From contig OZ024884.1 of assembly GCA_964017185.1 (NCBI GenBank), positions 565,501 through 629,500 of the forward strand: 64,000 nucleotides of DNA. Direction: 5' to 3'. Positions within the stretch are counted from its first letter, which is position 1, and the number at the start of each line of letters is the position of its first letter. Source of the DNA: Rugalucina vietnamica (lineage: Eukaryota > Mollusca > Bivalvia > Lucinida > Lucinidae). Below, in pieces: positions 43,501 through 52,200 of the stretch. Under the pieces are notes generated by a model. That model saw only the letters and a list, made by a program, of their open reading frames with translations, did not search any database and had not been told where the DNA came from. A program made the translations under genes and the position numbers.

Positions 43501-46500
43501 TGATTCCCCACCAAAATCCGAGATGAGAAAAAACTAAATTAACATTCCGGCACCTACACCATGAAAACATATCGCAAGCCGAATGGACAGCTATTTTCCC
43601 AATAGGTGGTCACTCAGTTACCTAAACTTAACTAAAACTATGAAAACACACATAAGGCGCCAACAGCACAAAACAAAATAAACACCAAGACATAAAACGA
43701 AAGAACCACCACAGAAGTATCGCCTTGGAACGATCAGTAATATAAAATTAATGGCGGGCTTAAATCGACATGTATTCATTGCACAGACATGTTTCCTGAT
43801 GTCAGGTTAATATGTAGTAGTAAATGTTTTAAGCGGTTTTGATGGCCTACTTACTTTGAGCATGCGTAATGCAGTCAATATGCTGCTGATATTGTAAACT
43901 TGTGTCTTGATAAAACATATTGTAGAGGCCTGGAAAAGGTATGTAACGTATTAGACAATTTAGTTACTGAAATCGAAAAGACAATGCGATGGAATTCCAA
44001 GATTATCTCTTCGATAAGAGGGTATTCTTTGTTTGGCATTTCATTTAGTACTTACCAGATTTGAATGGAATTTGAATAAGATATCTCAGAAAATAAATAT
44101 AAGCTTGTTTAACTAAAAAGGTTTTCTGAAACTTACTTACTTTACATTAAAAGATATTGACAGGCAAAGGCTATAATAAAAACCTGTTTAATCATTATTC
44201 TAAAAAAGAATAAAACGGAATGAGATAGTTTTACATAAATGCATGGCGTCTGATCTAAGTCCAACTAAAGGATGTCCAGAAATAACGGACATATTAACCC
44301 ATATTTGACGAATGGATTCTCCCATCACAATCATTTGGGTGAGTCCACTTTCATTTTTAGGGGTGTTAGGAGTTATTTTTATTTTTTTTTTTCTCATTTT
44401 TCAATGAAATTTCTCTGTGCAAACAGAATAGCCCCAGATGGGACGCCGCGTTCTGCGGCTATTCTGGGGCTATTCTGTTTGCCTATGTCCCATAAAATGG
44501 ACGCCAGGCTTAAATGAGTTAAATGAAGAATAAAGAATACAAAGCACATATATGTATATTAAATCAAATCTTTATACGGTATGTCAAATATGTTCTACAT
44601 GTACATGTTTGTGTTAAATAAACTTACTCATAAAGTTTGTATCGGCTGAGCAATAACTTTTGGAGTTGGCAAAACCTAGAAAGCAAACAAAATACAGCTT
44701 GTCGGTGTTATTATGTCAAAACAAATGACTTTTTGCTAACGTGCACTTCAACTATAAATCGTTTATAATAATATAAGAACTATTATAAACAAATAAAATC
44801 GACTCATCCGCGTTTTACGAATTTAGGGTTAATATGTTTGAGGTATTTCTACAATGTTTTAGATATTATTGACTACCTCAATGTGCAGCACTATCCCAGG
44901 TACAAGTGTACATGGGTTGTTTAATAAAAACAAATCTGAGATCCTTTAAGAGCAGTAAAATATCAATTGAGAAAGGGGATGGACCATACGGTGGTTTTAT
45001 CTACTTAAGCCTCTTCTTTGGTAACACGGAGCAAAAGAGAATTACGGTAATATTTTGTATCTTTCAACGGAGAAGTCGATATTTCTTTTGAGCACATAAT
45101 CATGGTTATATACTGGCTCCTTTGTTTCGAGAAGGTATCTAACAAACATATACACCTACTCAACAAAGGAATTTTTGGCAGTAGGTGTATAAGTTTCCCG
45201 CCGTTTATTATACACCGGTGTATAATATCCGGCGGGAAACTTATACACCGGTCTCTAATATCAGGCGGGAAACTTATCAGTCCTCCTGTAAATGTATGTT
45301 ATGATTTTTATATTAGACTCAATAAAAGGTAAGTACATTATGTCATTGGTCAGATGCACCGCAAAAATTATGTTTTCGCCGTTTTCAAAGACATTAAATA
45401 TTGCCAAGGCTGATTGGAAGCTTTTTTAGCAAATCGTGGTTAAGAATCTTTCTAACGTTAAATGCATTTTCTTCCTACAGAGTATTCAAAATCCTTTGCA
45501 GTGAAAGAAAAGAAAAGGAAATTTACGGTTCCATTTATTTACAATTCCCCCAAAAATTATTGTCGCATACATTTGTGTGAATATAGCTCTTGCTCCCTGG
45601 TTCCACTGTTAGTAGAAGGTTAGGGTTAGAGTGAGTTGAATGAAAAAACCTGGCAGTAGGAGCGAACTTCACAGTTATTTTTGACCAGCTGTTTTCCCCA
45701 AAAACAGCCGGTCATAAAATGGTCGTCTATCAAGCAAGGAGATTAGCCCTTGACAGATCCATATACACTAGCTCATCAATTTAAGCACATTATGTAATTA
45801 TGTAAAATCATACTTAGATGGTATTGAATTATTTGCGTTAATCATAAGCAATACGTTTAACGACGTTTAAAAGGGAAAATACTGTGCAGGTTCTGTGTTT
45901 CCTGATCTTTGCCTACTTGTACTTTTTTCTATTTGTTCATGATTGCACGAGTAAATGTAAATATCGTTCACAATTAGTTACCTCGTAAAGCCCGTGGGAT
46001 AGTTTGGCTAATATGCTAATATGTCATGTCGCGAGAAAAGAAAGTTAAGCGGAATATAATTGGTCTAAATATGCTGCGCAAGGTTTGGCGTACAGGCTTG
46101 CTGTCTTAAGATTAATAGCAGTTGTTATAACGAAACAAAGCAGCCAGTATATAAGTCAGTTAGAGTATGTCGGTATCGGTCAATACGAAAATTATAGACC
46201 CGGCACGTGAACTTAAAGCCTCCCTCGCTGCGCTCGGTCGGCTTTTAGTTCACGTGCCGGGTCTATAATTTTCGTATTGACCTCTCCTCCATACTCTAAC
46301 TATTACTTACTGGTGACACCTACCTTGAACAAATTGATAATTATGTTTGTAGATGTAGGTATGATGTTGACAAAGACACTGGGTATAGTTTCCAGACGCT
46401 TCAACTAAAGAAATAAAAGAAATATTGTTTATTATTAGTTGTACATATACATACAGAGACGTGTAATATTTTCGTGCAGTGAGACTCCCTTACATCCCAT

Positions 46501-47966
46501 TTTCATCTTACTTGTCGCTAAATCAACTGGGTCATGCAAGTTGTTCAACCTGTCTGATGGCAAACCGCTTAAATAGGTTTAACATGTATTATTTTATACA
46601 AACCTTGCGCCATTTTCTGTATTGCCTGTGTCACACAGGCATGTCCTTGCGATGTTTGATGGTGTTGATACAGGTTAGCCAGCAGTTCAAATGCTAAAGA
46701 TAAAAGTATGAGTAATTTACTTGATACACGTAAATCCCAACGCAGACGCTGTGATTACATATGGAGGCTATACTAATTTAGATTACTAGTATAGGTCATT
46801 CTCACTGGGCTCAAGATCCCATAATATAGCTATATGATTGTTTGAATATTAGTTTGGGGTCATTTCCCTGGCGCCGATATTCAGCTTTAGAAAACAGAAA
46901 CACGTAGGAAAACATTTACAGATCTTGCATACAGGCTTTTCAAAAACTGATGATTACGCAATCGCACGATTGCTCAGGATTCAGTGTGACTGGTACTTAA
47001 ACTTCATGAATTGTAACGTTAGCACATGAGTACAACAATGTCAAAAGTACATGTGTGTTTGGCTGTCATTCAAAGCTGATGGAACTATCAATCACAATAC
47101 TGGACTGCATGGACGCGATATATATCACCATATGTTGTTGCTCATAAAGTAAAAGTTGAAGTTTTGAATAGGATAATATAATATTATCAGATTTGATTTC
47201 TATGGATAGCTGCTTATTCGATAAATAAATAGTGTCGCTACAAACATACCGCGAATAGCATCCATACAAGGGTTATCGAGCCACAAATTCATTAGGTCTA
47301 AAATGCAAAATAAAGTTAACACAATTTAAAAGACAAATTAATAAACGATACAGGAAAATCCAGGACTTGAAACATCTAAATTTAAATTTCCAACTCAGAA
47401 ATATACAATACTTATTAACAAAGACACATACTATTTGGCATTACGTATGGAACATCATATGACTACCATCGTCCCAGCAAGGTTGAAAAATATTGAAACC
47501 GCTTTCAATGAAGGTCATTGGCATGGCAGTTTATTAAGGGGATACCAATTGTCAAAATCTAATACTTGTATAATTTTTACCTGTATAAAGAGAAATGACA
47601 TTTTTCCAAGGAGACTAGATATTCTTGACACATCATTGTATGAGTCATTCAAACATCGAATACAGATTATTTAATGCCCAAAACTCAGCTCTAGAGGGCT
47701 CAGCAACAGTCTCCTTTGTAAAATTGTAATTTTTCTTTGTACAGGTTAAAATTATACAAGTATTAAATTTTGACAATTAACATCCCCTTAAGTAGAATTT
47801 TTTCTAATATTGACAATAATGATTCAAACTATACAGGCGATAGGAATGAAACATGAATAAGCATACCATTGTATTCCTTATAGGCGATAGGAATGAAACA
47901 TGAATAAGCATACCATTGTATTCCTTATAATTGGTACATTGATAGTTAGTAACCAGTCCAATCTTG
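26051..47966 (-). CDS. Gene C: CxC cysteine modules + ShK domain + mucin-like linker + amidase-like domain
   Basis: Exons, 5' to 3' on the minus strand: 47914-47966, 47250-47297, 46604-46693, 46324-46404, 44628-44675, 43855-43929, 40575-40655, 38863-38910, 37380-37538, 31192-31464, 30017-30186, 27023-27145 and 26051-26149. That is about 449 codons without the first exon, which I could not find. All junctions are GT-AG and the phases are consistent: phase 1 through the linker exon, then phase 0. The first eight exons are paralogous to genes A and B and keep C-x17-C-x24-C-x19-C-x-C plus a second CxC-ending half. Then come a six-cysteine ShK-type domain, a 91-codon Thr/Ser linker and the amidase-like C-terminus. 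Inference: a secreted effector or recognition protein, perhaps mucosal or immune. The joined model is mine and no transcript supports it. Confidence 0.65.
26400..26684. mobile_element. Palindromic MITE, family F1, copy 4 (complete)
   Basis: From CAGGAAAACATGTCCGTGCA through the ..CCCCACTTTTATATAGAAAA block and the perfect palindrome GAACCGCCTCGCCGAGGCGGTTC to GCATGGACAAGTTTTCGTAATG. It sits in the last intron of gene C. Confidence 0.8.
26812..27004 (+). mobile_element. tRNA-derived SINE with GACGTTAAGC 3' end
   Basis: The tRNA-like head has the B-box-like GGTTCGATCTCC, followed by a TTGTGTCCTTGAGCAAAACA core, which recalls Deu/Meta-type SINE cores, and a GGGACGTTAAGCCTCAACAC..ACAAAC tail. 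The tail recurs at 35.6-35.9 and 39.3-39.5 kb. It ends about 20 bp from an exon of gene C. Confidence 0.65.
27336..27392 (-). pseudogene. Truncated duplicate of the central amidase-like exon of gene C
   Basis: A 57-nt open segment with the same acceptor context (TGATCAG) as the 27,023-27,145 exon, encoding VMGHGNAAPNYTPVATFFN and ending at a GTAAGG donor. It keeps phase 0, so including it would not break the frame. It could be a decaying duplicate or an alternative exon; the loss of the second half of the exon favours decay. Confidence 0.5.
27408..27910. repeat. Degenerate tandem array, GGCAAGTCAATCGAGCTTACATA-type unit of about 24 bp
   Basis: About 18-20 imperfect units of the words CAAGTCAATCGAGC and TTACATAGGC with variable spacing. 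Intronic in gene C. The spacing is irregular and no unit is exactly conserved, which distinguishes it from a CRISPR array. Confidence 0.75.
28000..28620. other. Intronic spacer of gene C
   Basis: It contains an AAGGTCAT-rich patch (28,040-28,200) typical of diverged repeats and an open stretch at 28,257-28,493 without domain words. I support no gene here. Confidence 0.4.
28624..29696. mobile_element. MITE, family F3, copy 2, interrupted by a LINE-like 3' fragment
   Basis: The ends TTCTAATTAGCGCACATGCTCC and TGTGCGCTAATTAGAA match the 7,261-7,595 copy in reverse. About 715 bp (about 28,664-29,380) of unrelated sequence splits it. The insert has an AATAAA and ends in (TATCTTG)n, like the 3' end of a non-LTR retrotransposon. 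Confidence 0.65.
30498..30762. mobile_element. Palindromic MITE, family F1, copy 5
   Basis: GAAAACATGTCCATGCAATATACA at the left, a partial palindrome (GCCTCAGCGAGGCGGTTC), and GCATGGGTAAGTTTTCGTAATG at the right. Confidence 0.75.
30786..30982 (-). mobile_element. tRNA-derived SINE (Leu/Ser-like head) with 18-bp poly(G) at its border
   Basis: On the minus strand it starts CCTCCGTGGCCGAGCGGTTA, which looks like a tRNA-Leu/Ser A-box region, and has the B-box-like GGGTTTGAGCCCCG. Next to the head lies an uninterrupted run of 18 G (30,965-30,982), which is prone to sequencing error and could form quadruplexes. Confidence 0.65.
31192..31464 (-). CDS. Thr/Ser mucin-like linker exon of gene C
   Basis: A 273-nt exon (AG|GT at 31,464 and a GTGAAC donor after 31,192), phase 1-1, 91 codons of mostly Thr with Ser, Pro, Asn and Ala (runs such as TTSTSTSTSTSTTTSTTT). 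Likely heavily O-glycosylated if secreted. It starts SVTSAPTS..LPP, and the terminal exons of A and B start SVVHTTSP..TPP at the same phase. Those tails may therefore be shortened relatives of this exon. Confidence 0.7.
31612..31800. repeat. 43-bp minisatellite, about four units
   Basis: Units contain CAGTCAACTGTCA(C/G)TAGCC, AAAAAACGTTAAAA and GGCTATT. The inverted array of the same unit lies at 36,668-36,852 in the same intron of gene C. Confidence 0.85.
32102..32578. repeat. 477-bp direct repeat, left copy
   Basis: Nearly identical to 33,829-34,305 (I noticed one T/C difference at a GTGAAGTG(T/C)CAG site), offset 1,727 bp. It contains a tRNA-less AT-rich sequence and forms the upstream region of the small secreted-protein gene. 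Confidence 0.9.
32753..32759 (+). promoter_or_regulatory. TATA box (TATAAAT) of the nested secreted-protein gene
   Basis: TATAAAT lies about 40 nt before the ATG, with CCAAT at 32,731. A second candidate, TATATAAG, lies at 32,703-32,710 and would leave a longer leader. Confidence 0.45.
32800..33189 (+). CDS. Small secreted Gly/aromatic-rich protein, nested in an intron of gene C (129 aa)
   Basis: The ATG at 32,800 starts a clear signal peptide (MRKLSLTSILFATVVYVLLV..CFAQA, cleavage near residue 25). The mature part is about 104 residues rich in Gly, Asp, Arg, Phe and Tyr with no cysteine. One dibasic site (DKR) is followed by FIFGR, which could release a short amidated peptide, and KK pairs lie further on. 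So it might be a neuropeptide precursor, a matrix or an adhesive protein. I do not recognise the family. It is a single uninterrupted frame with a TATA box and poly(A) signal. It lies on the strand opposite to gene C, between its ShK and mucin-like exons. Confidence 0.7.
   Translation: MRKLSLTSILFATVVYVLLVCFAQARYIWGQDDNRGFGSYSRYGNGLYQNWKGFGGLDKRFIFGRLNDRFGSGDGRFIDWSRLLDAQRTKKDFGGYNSDDFGTYRAYPVGRQQLGFSNGDFSKKSNTAN
33298..33303 (+). terminator. Poly(A) signal AATAAA of the nested secreted-protein gene
   Basis: AATAAA about 110 nt past the stop, followed by a GU-rich stretch (TTGTGTTTTGTTAAATTTTGTTG). An earlier AATAAA overlaps the stop codon at 33,188. Confidence 0.6.
33829..34305. repeat. 477-bp direct repeat, right copy
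   Basis: Second copy of 32,102-32,578. The pair brackets the secreted-protein gene. The outer flanks do not form a convincing target duplication, and the ends are not TG...CA. Confidence 0.9.
34310..35610. other. Intronic spacer with a 58-base poly(A) run and (CAGT)n
   Basis: A continuous A run occupies 34,488-34,545, and a short (CAGT)n lies at about 34,755-34,777. I see no exon with paralogue support. The open frames at 34.7-35.3 kb lack domain words. Confidence 0.5.
35620..35880 (+). mobile_element. SINE-like repeat sharing the GGGAC..TTAAGC tail, copy 1
   Basis: Blocks GATTACTAGTTGACTG, GTCAAACCATCCATAC..ATAA, GGTTATAT..CAAGCAC and GTTGACTGGGACTTTAAGC recur in the same order at 39,290-39,530. 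The tail resembles that of the 26.8-kb SINE. Confidence 0.55.
36000..36660. other. Intronic spacer of gene C
   Basis: AT-rich with no exon, RNA gene or transposon end recognised. Confidence 0.4.
36668..36852. repeat. 43-bp minisatellite, inverted array, about four units
   Basis: Reverse complement of the 31,612-31,800 array (GGCTAGTGACAGTTGACTGG..AATAGCCATTTTAACG). The two arrays flank the nested secreted gene, its 477-bp repeats and the intronic poly(A) run, and could base-pair across 5 kb of the gene C pre-mRNA. Confidence 0.85.
37026..37212. mobile_element. Fold-back MITE, family F2, copy 4 (shortened)
   Basis: GCCGCGTCATGAGAAAATAGG at the left and CTCATGATGCGGC at the right. The inner stem GCGAAAACAAAGACGC/GCGCCTTTGTTTTCGC has lost most of its loop. 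Confidence 0.7.
37380..37538 (-). CDS. ShK-type (ShKT) six-cysteine domain exon of gene C
   Basis: A 159-nt exon, phase 1-1, with acceptor TATAATACAG and donor GTAAGT. About 36 residues run from CVDNYPNC through LYC, QNC and KYC to NWC. Six cysteines spaced C-x6-C..C..C-x3-C-x2-C is the ShKT pattern, found in animal secreted proteases, tyrosinases and toxins and often acting as an ion-channel or protein-binding module. The Lys-Tyr dyad seen in channel blockers is not clearly present (RKYC only), so a structural or adhesive role is as likely. In genes A and B no such exon was found. Confidence 0.75.
37552..38665. repeat. 39-bp minisatellite, about 28 units
   Basis: Unit: CAAGATAAGCCCC(T/G)ATAAATAACAGCGAGAAGTCTGAAG with higher-order alternation of GATAAA and TATTAA variants and CGAG/CAAG variants. 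It ends 13 bp from the ShK exon acceptor. Because 39 is a multiple of 3, two minus-strand frames stay open for more than 300 codons (13-residue repeat LASDFLLLFIGAY), but these are translations of the satellite. Confidence 0.92.
38668..38840. mobile_element. Fold-back MITE, family F2, copy 5 (left half missing)
   Basis: Retains AGCTGACCAGCGTCTTTGTTTTC.., the ACTATACGGATAGTACAATTC block and a right end GTTTCTCGTCACGCAGCTC. Its left part is replaced by the minisatellite, so the array begins at the break of the element. Confidence 0.7.
39048..39822. repeat. About 170-bp direct duplication flanking a SINE-like repeat
   Basis: Copies at about 39,048-39,215 and 39,654-39,822 share CATACAAACCGATAAATGAT, GTGACACA, GAG(A/T)TTTTC.CCTA(C/T)AGCGTTT and TTGAA words. 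Between them lies the second SINE-like copy (39,290-39,530). Intronic in gene C. Confidence 0.6.
40003..40378 (+). mobile_element. Two adjacent 3'-end fragments of the reverse-transcriptase family
   Basis: The first (40,003-40,253) runs from the TTTATGTTTTGGTGTATAAA block to CTTGTACC. The second, older one (40,280-40,378) covers only TTTTTCCCACTTCGGG..TGATTGCACC to ACTTCTACC. Two independent insertions of the same tail side by side. Confidence 0.7.
41095..41160. repeat. (ACTTT/ACCTT)n pyrimidine microsatellite
   Basis: CTACCTACCTACTTTACTTTACTTC.. and so on; all three plus-strand frames stay open through it, giving spurious Tyr/Leu/Phe-rich peptides. Confidence 0.8.
41672..41820. repeat. Long GC-rich hairpin, about 70-bp arms
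   Basis: TTTTCATATCGTACC..CGTATCAACCCTC..CCCGTATCAGCCCTCG..TCAGCCCTCGGGCC pairs with its complement up to GGTACGATATGAAAA around a short ATC loop. Probably a fold-back MITE. It sits in the intron between exons 8 and 7 of gene C. Confidence 0.8.
41940..42182. repeat. Purine-rich CAGGGAG/GGGGAGAA repeat tract
   Basis: Many copies of CAGGGAG, GGGATTTGGGGAGAA and GGGAGCAGGGAGCAGGGGG on the plus strand, with near-absence of G on the other. Several GGG runs could form a quadruplex. It may be the interior of an unknown element whose ends include CCTCAGGGA. Confidence 0.55.
42331..43465. repeat. Local duplication cluster with three F1 palindromic MITEs
   Basis: A non-MITE block starting CCTGTGAAATATGCATTCTA is at 42,331-42,463 and again at 42,771-42,903 (offset 440), and a TTACTACTGGTAAGTTTGTA block recurs at 42,487 and 43,223. 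F1 copies lie at about 42,520-42,770, 42,900-43,196 and 43,228-43,460; the last has lost the CCGCCTCGGCGAGGCGG centre of the palindrome. The cluster grew by duplication that carried the MITE along. Confidence 0.7.
43459..43770 (-). mobile_element. 3'-end fragment of the reverse-transcriptase family
   Basis: GTACAAGTAGGCAAAGATCAGG terminus followed by the GAGCAGCTATTTTCCCAATAGG-like block, AAGGCGCCAACAGCACAAAA and the GGCGGGCTTAAA block. Minus orientation. Confidence 0.75.
44288..44522. mobile_element. Palindromic MITE, family F4, copy 3 (complete)
   Basis: From TTAACCCATATTTGACGAATG to GCCAGGCTTAAATGAGTTAA, with the AATAGCCCCAGATGGGACGC hairpin. It shows the inverted TTAAC/GAGTTAA ends of the family. 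Confidence 0.75.
44935..46290. other. Intron of gene C with two long hairpins
   Basis: A dispersed GAGATCCTTTAAGAGCAGTA repeat copy lies at 44,938-45,070. Hairpin 1 (about 45,175-45,290) is built from GGTGTATAAGTTTCCCGCC and GGCGGGAAACTTATACACC, with a third GGCGGGAAACTTAT copy following. Hairpin 2 (46,177-46,284) has about 45-bp arms, GGTCAATACGAAAATTATAG..CGGCACGTGAAC, with a short GC-rich loop. Both look like fold-back MITEs. Confidence 0.65.
47835..47928. repeat. 47-bp exact tandem duplication including a splice donor of gene C
   Basis: The unit AGGCGATAGGAATGAAACATG..TTCCTTAT occurs twice. It covers the 3' end of the first recognised exon and its GTATGC donor, so two competing donors exist 47 nt apart. 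The exon end I use is 47,914; the second donor would add sequence and change the frame. Confidence 0.8.
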
Positions 47967-47969
47967 CTG

Positions 47970-48107
47970 AAATGAAAAGGTATACTGTCATTTAAATGTA
48001 AATTAGATAACTGTGAGTTACTTAATAACGTATTTTACTTTAGTCGCAATAAAAGGCTTTACAGAGCTTCTGTTGATTGTTTAAATAATTAAGCGATTTT
48101 ATATAAA

Positions 48108-48147
<40 letters not shown>

Positions 48148-49225
48148 TTTACGTTATGAGTTTCTATGGTCGTGATTGTAAAGTGCCGACTTAGTGACCC
48201 ACAGGTTGCCGGTTCGAATTTGGAATGGACCTTAATTTAAACGTCTACGGTTCACTGTGTGAAATCTTATGATAGATCGCTATCATGTGCATGTATTGGA
48301 GGCAACTTAAACGCATCTAAAATGTCCGTCTTTGCCATTTAAGCAATCTTCCAAAACGCTTAACCAGTGAGAAAATGGCGTAAATATTATCACATATAAC
48401 CTGGCTATAGGTTAACCAGTACATGTATTGTCACGCAAAGTGGAAATTTAAAGGCGTGGAATTAACTACATGTATATCCCTCATGTTTGAGAATTAATTC
48501 CAACATATCAAGGGGTAATGCGCAAACAAAATCAAAAACTAAATAAAAAGCGTCACATCCCCCGTTGTCAACGATTTCTTCGTTGATTATTCGGCTACCT
48601 TCAAACAGATAACTGAATTGCAGAAAAATCCAGAAATACACAGAACCTAATACTAGTATGGAATTCGATATCGAAATGTCAAACCTTGATATAAACATTC
48701 CTCGTTCCTTCGCATATTAACTTTCAATATAGAATAGAATATGCATAAAATGCAGGCATTTTAATTCCGAAATGTCGGTCTTATGTATATCAGAGGTGGT
48801 ACAATGTAGTCACAGTAACTCAAGCTCAGTACTAGGGAATAGATGCACGATCACGCTTAACGCTATTATGCCTAAAATTACACGAAACACTGGTGTATGT
48901 CACAAGCACAAGCCGTATTACGTGTAACATACTTTTCGAGTACCAACAGACGATCCAAGACCGATAGTTTTGTTAACCACCACATACAAATAAATACACT
49001 ATTCCAAAGTTTGTTGAGGAAATTTCTTGTCCATAATCATTATGGAAAAATCATATCATGATGACAATATCGATATTTCCATTCATAGCTTACTGATGGA
49101 ATATCTTCATACGAGAGACGCATCTGGATGGGCTGTTGGCAAAGTCAAACGTATCAAATGCGCGTGATGTTCTTCGCACCCAATCAAATTTGCATTATTT
49201 CAACCATATAGTATATTGTTAATAT
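47970..49225. other. Spacer between genes B and C with (TAG)n and a SINE-like piece
   Basis: Trinucleotide (GTA)n at 48,110-48,146, followed by a tRNA-like sequence with the B-box-like GGTTCGAATTTGG at about 48,210. The first exon and promoter of gene C should lie here, but I could not identify them. Confidence 0.4.
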
Positions 49226-52200
49226 TCAGTACCTAGACGCTACTGGAGGGGTTGACGTCGGTGAAGTAGTGTGGACAACTGATCCTGGAAAAATAATGAA
49301 ACTTTATCTGTACACAGTAAAATAAAACAATCTGACATGTGCATCAATTATAGACTTGTAGCTACCAAATAATCAGAACATTTTCATAACGTTTGCATCG
49401 AAAGCTTGAACATTCAGTTAAAGGTTTATAGGCTCAGAAATTGGCTTTTACGTATATCCATGAAATTCAAAACTAAGAAAACATTAAGCGCCAACATTGG
49501 TTTGGTTTAAGTAACCACAATTGGACTAATTTATCTTTTTTGTCATTTATTCTTTATCAATATAATACATTTACATGAAATGTATATATTGCACTGCGTG
49601 AGCATCTATGTAAAAATAGTTTATGATTTGCGCGCCAATTGGCTTGAGTTTGTGAATAAAATTAAGTTCTTTTCCAAATTACATAAATAAAATGTTGTTA
49701 AACAAAACTTCTCTGAAACAATTTTGCTATTTCAATAGACATGAGACAATAGACACGTACATGTATAATACGATTTCAAGATGTAATGAAAACCCATTGG
49801 ACTGGGAGTCGTCTAACTAATGGACTGGGAACATTCTAGTATGAGGAAAAATAAAAAAAGAAAAAAAATCATCTTTTAACTTGTAGGTAGAACAAATGCC
49901 TTTATTTGTCGTCCTTTGTCGTTCAGAGATTGGTCAAGAATTACTGTTCATATGGTTTGTTGCAGCGTTCGGAACAGTGTCATGCATCAAGTTATTCTAA
50001 CTTACTAGCTTTAATCATTCCTGAATGACATATTACACAAGCAAATCGCTTCATTGATGCTCTGTTAAAAAGTGAATGATAGAGACGAACAGATAGCTGG
50101 TGTTCTATCCGCATAGACGTTATTAACTTTAACATTTAACTCAGTGTGTGATCACAGAAAAAAAAACATTGTGAAATAAATAAACAAATAAACCATAAAT
50201 GAATAAGAGCGTGAATGAAATGACTCACCTGATGATATTTTCTGGCAGGAGCAGTAATTGTGCTGATGGGAATCTGAAACGAAAGAAGAATGCATAATGC
50301 TATAATGAATAAAATATAATGGTTAGATCCTTTGGATGCAGTAAAAACATGCAAAGGGAGAAATTGTTTTGCCGATACCCGTTAGGGGTGAACCCATGAT
50401 TTCCCGATATTAAAAGGTACAAGTAGGCAAAGATCAGGAAAAGGCGCAATCAGAAAAAGATTCCCACTCCATAAACCGAGGTGGGAAAAAACCAAACTAA
50501 CAATCAGGTACTTATACCATGAAACATATCGTAAGCCGAATGAGCAGCTATTTTCCCAATAGGTGGCCACTCAGTTACCTTAACTTAACTAAAAATATGA
50601 AAACATACATAAGGCGCCAACAGCACAAAACTGGCGGGCTTAAACCGGTTTTACAGGTACCTAACCTCACCCTCAGCTTCTGCAGTGGTTCACAACATTT
50701 AGTTAGTTCTTCGGTCCTCGTGGTGAATCTCTAACTAGTCAATGAATCATCAAGAACAAACAAATAAATCATGATAAACATCCTGATGAATCAAAAACCA
50801 GGACTCACAGATTGAGTAAGCTGCCCGACGATGGAGATCCCTGGGCGCCGAATAACCTACTAACTCCGGAGCAAAAGAAAAACACCAGTTGGACCCCGGT
50901 GGGCCAAGCAACAGACAAGAAGCTCCGGCCCCAACCAACTAAAATGAATAGCTTTAAGTCGGGGCCATCATAGAGTCTGACGCCCGACCCACCGGCGTGC
51001 AATTAAAGAAGGCAGCATAGTTATCAACCATGATTGGGTTAAAAACTAAGCATGCAGACTGTCGCATAACATTCAAGTTATAACCTATACGTCTGTAACG
51101 TGATATGATTTTTCCGAACTGAAGAGAAAAATCATTTATTCCTTTAAGTTTCTTTAATTTGTAAACCAAGTCACCATAAAATTCAGGTTCCGAAAGGCCC
51201 TCACTTAAAAGTGTCTTTAACCCAACATTATATTTGGAAATCAATTCATAGTGTCTACGATAAAATTTAGAAAAGGTTTTTCGAAGTTTATGATACCGAT
51301 AGCCCTGTTGGAGAAGTTTTGCCGTTAAACATTTATTTCGAGCGTTGAAGTCTGTAACATGATTGCAGACTCTAGCAAACCTAATAAGTTGCGAAATGTA
51401 TACACCATAAGAAGCACGACGAGGAACGTCACCATCCAAAAAAGGAAAATTTACTATATCAAAATCAAAGTCATCGCGCTTATCATAAATTTTGGCGCAC
51501 GCACCTGACAATGTGCTACCTCGATCCCCATGTCCTCCTAAGTTGACATAATTATTTGGGCCAATATCTGCCAAAAGGAGTCTTATCAAATTTTAATAAT
51601 CGAGTTATAAACATACACCATGGGTATATTTATGATTTTGATGGTTTACCATCACCAAGAACAAAGTAAAATCGTATACTCACAGGAATAGTCCACATGC
51701 ATGACGAAAGCTAACTGACAGTCATAGCTTCTCAGAGGCATTTTATGTAAATGTGACCAAACTGAAATGAAATGTCTGTAATATTATCTGGGTGAGTGGC
51801 TGTGTAGCAAAAAAAATAAAAAGTAAAACAGAGTTCCTTTAAGAGCAGGGATAACATTAATGAGAAAAGGGGATGGACAATACCGCGGTTTCGGCTACGC
51901 AAGCTTCATCAGTGACCCTATAAATCTGGCAACATGGAGCCAATTACTGCAATTTTACCAATTTCAACTGGGATGTCAATGTATAGACAAGCAAATCTAA
52001 ATAGAGCCAAACGATTAATCTTATTCAGATGAATGTATTTAAACTGAGAATAAATTTCTGATTTCTCAGTATATCATCGCTGATCTTAAAAGGACCAAAA
52101 TGAAAATATAATCTGCACTATGGATGATGTACGGGGAGACTGTGTAGCATACAAGTACATATAGCTGTTAACGTATTCGCTTGTCAGGTGGTTTTCGCAG

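Noticed and set aside
50229-50273. Initial reading of this exon in phase 0 (IPISTITAPARKYHQ)
   Set aside because: Neighbouring exons require phase 1. In that frame the three paralogues share a CxC motif (CSCQK, CTCQT, CSCSK), which supports the phase-1 reading.
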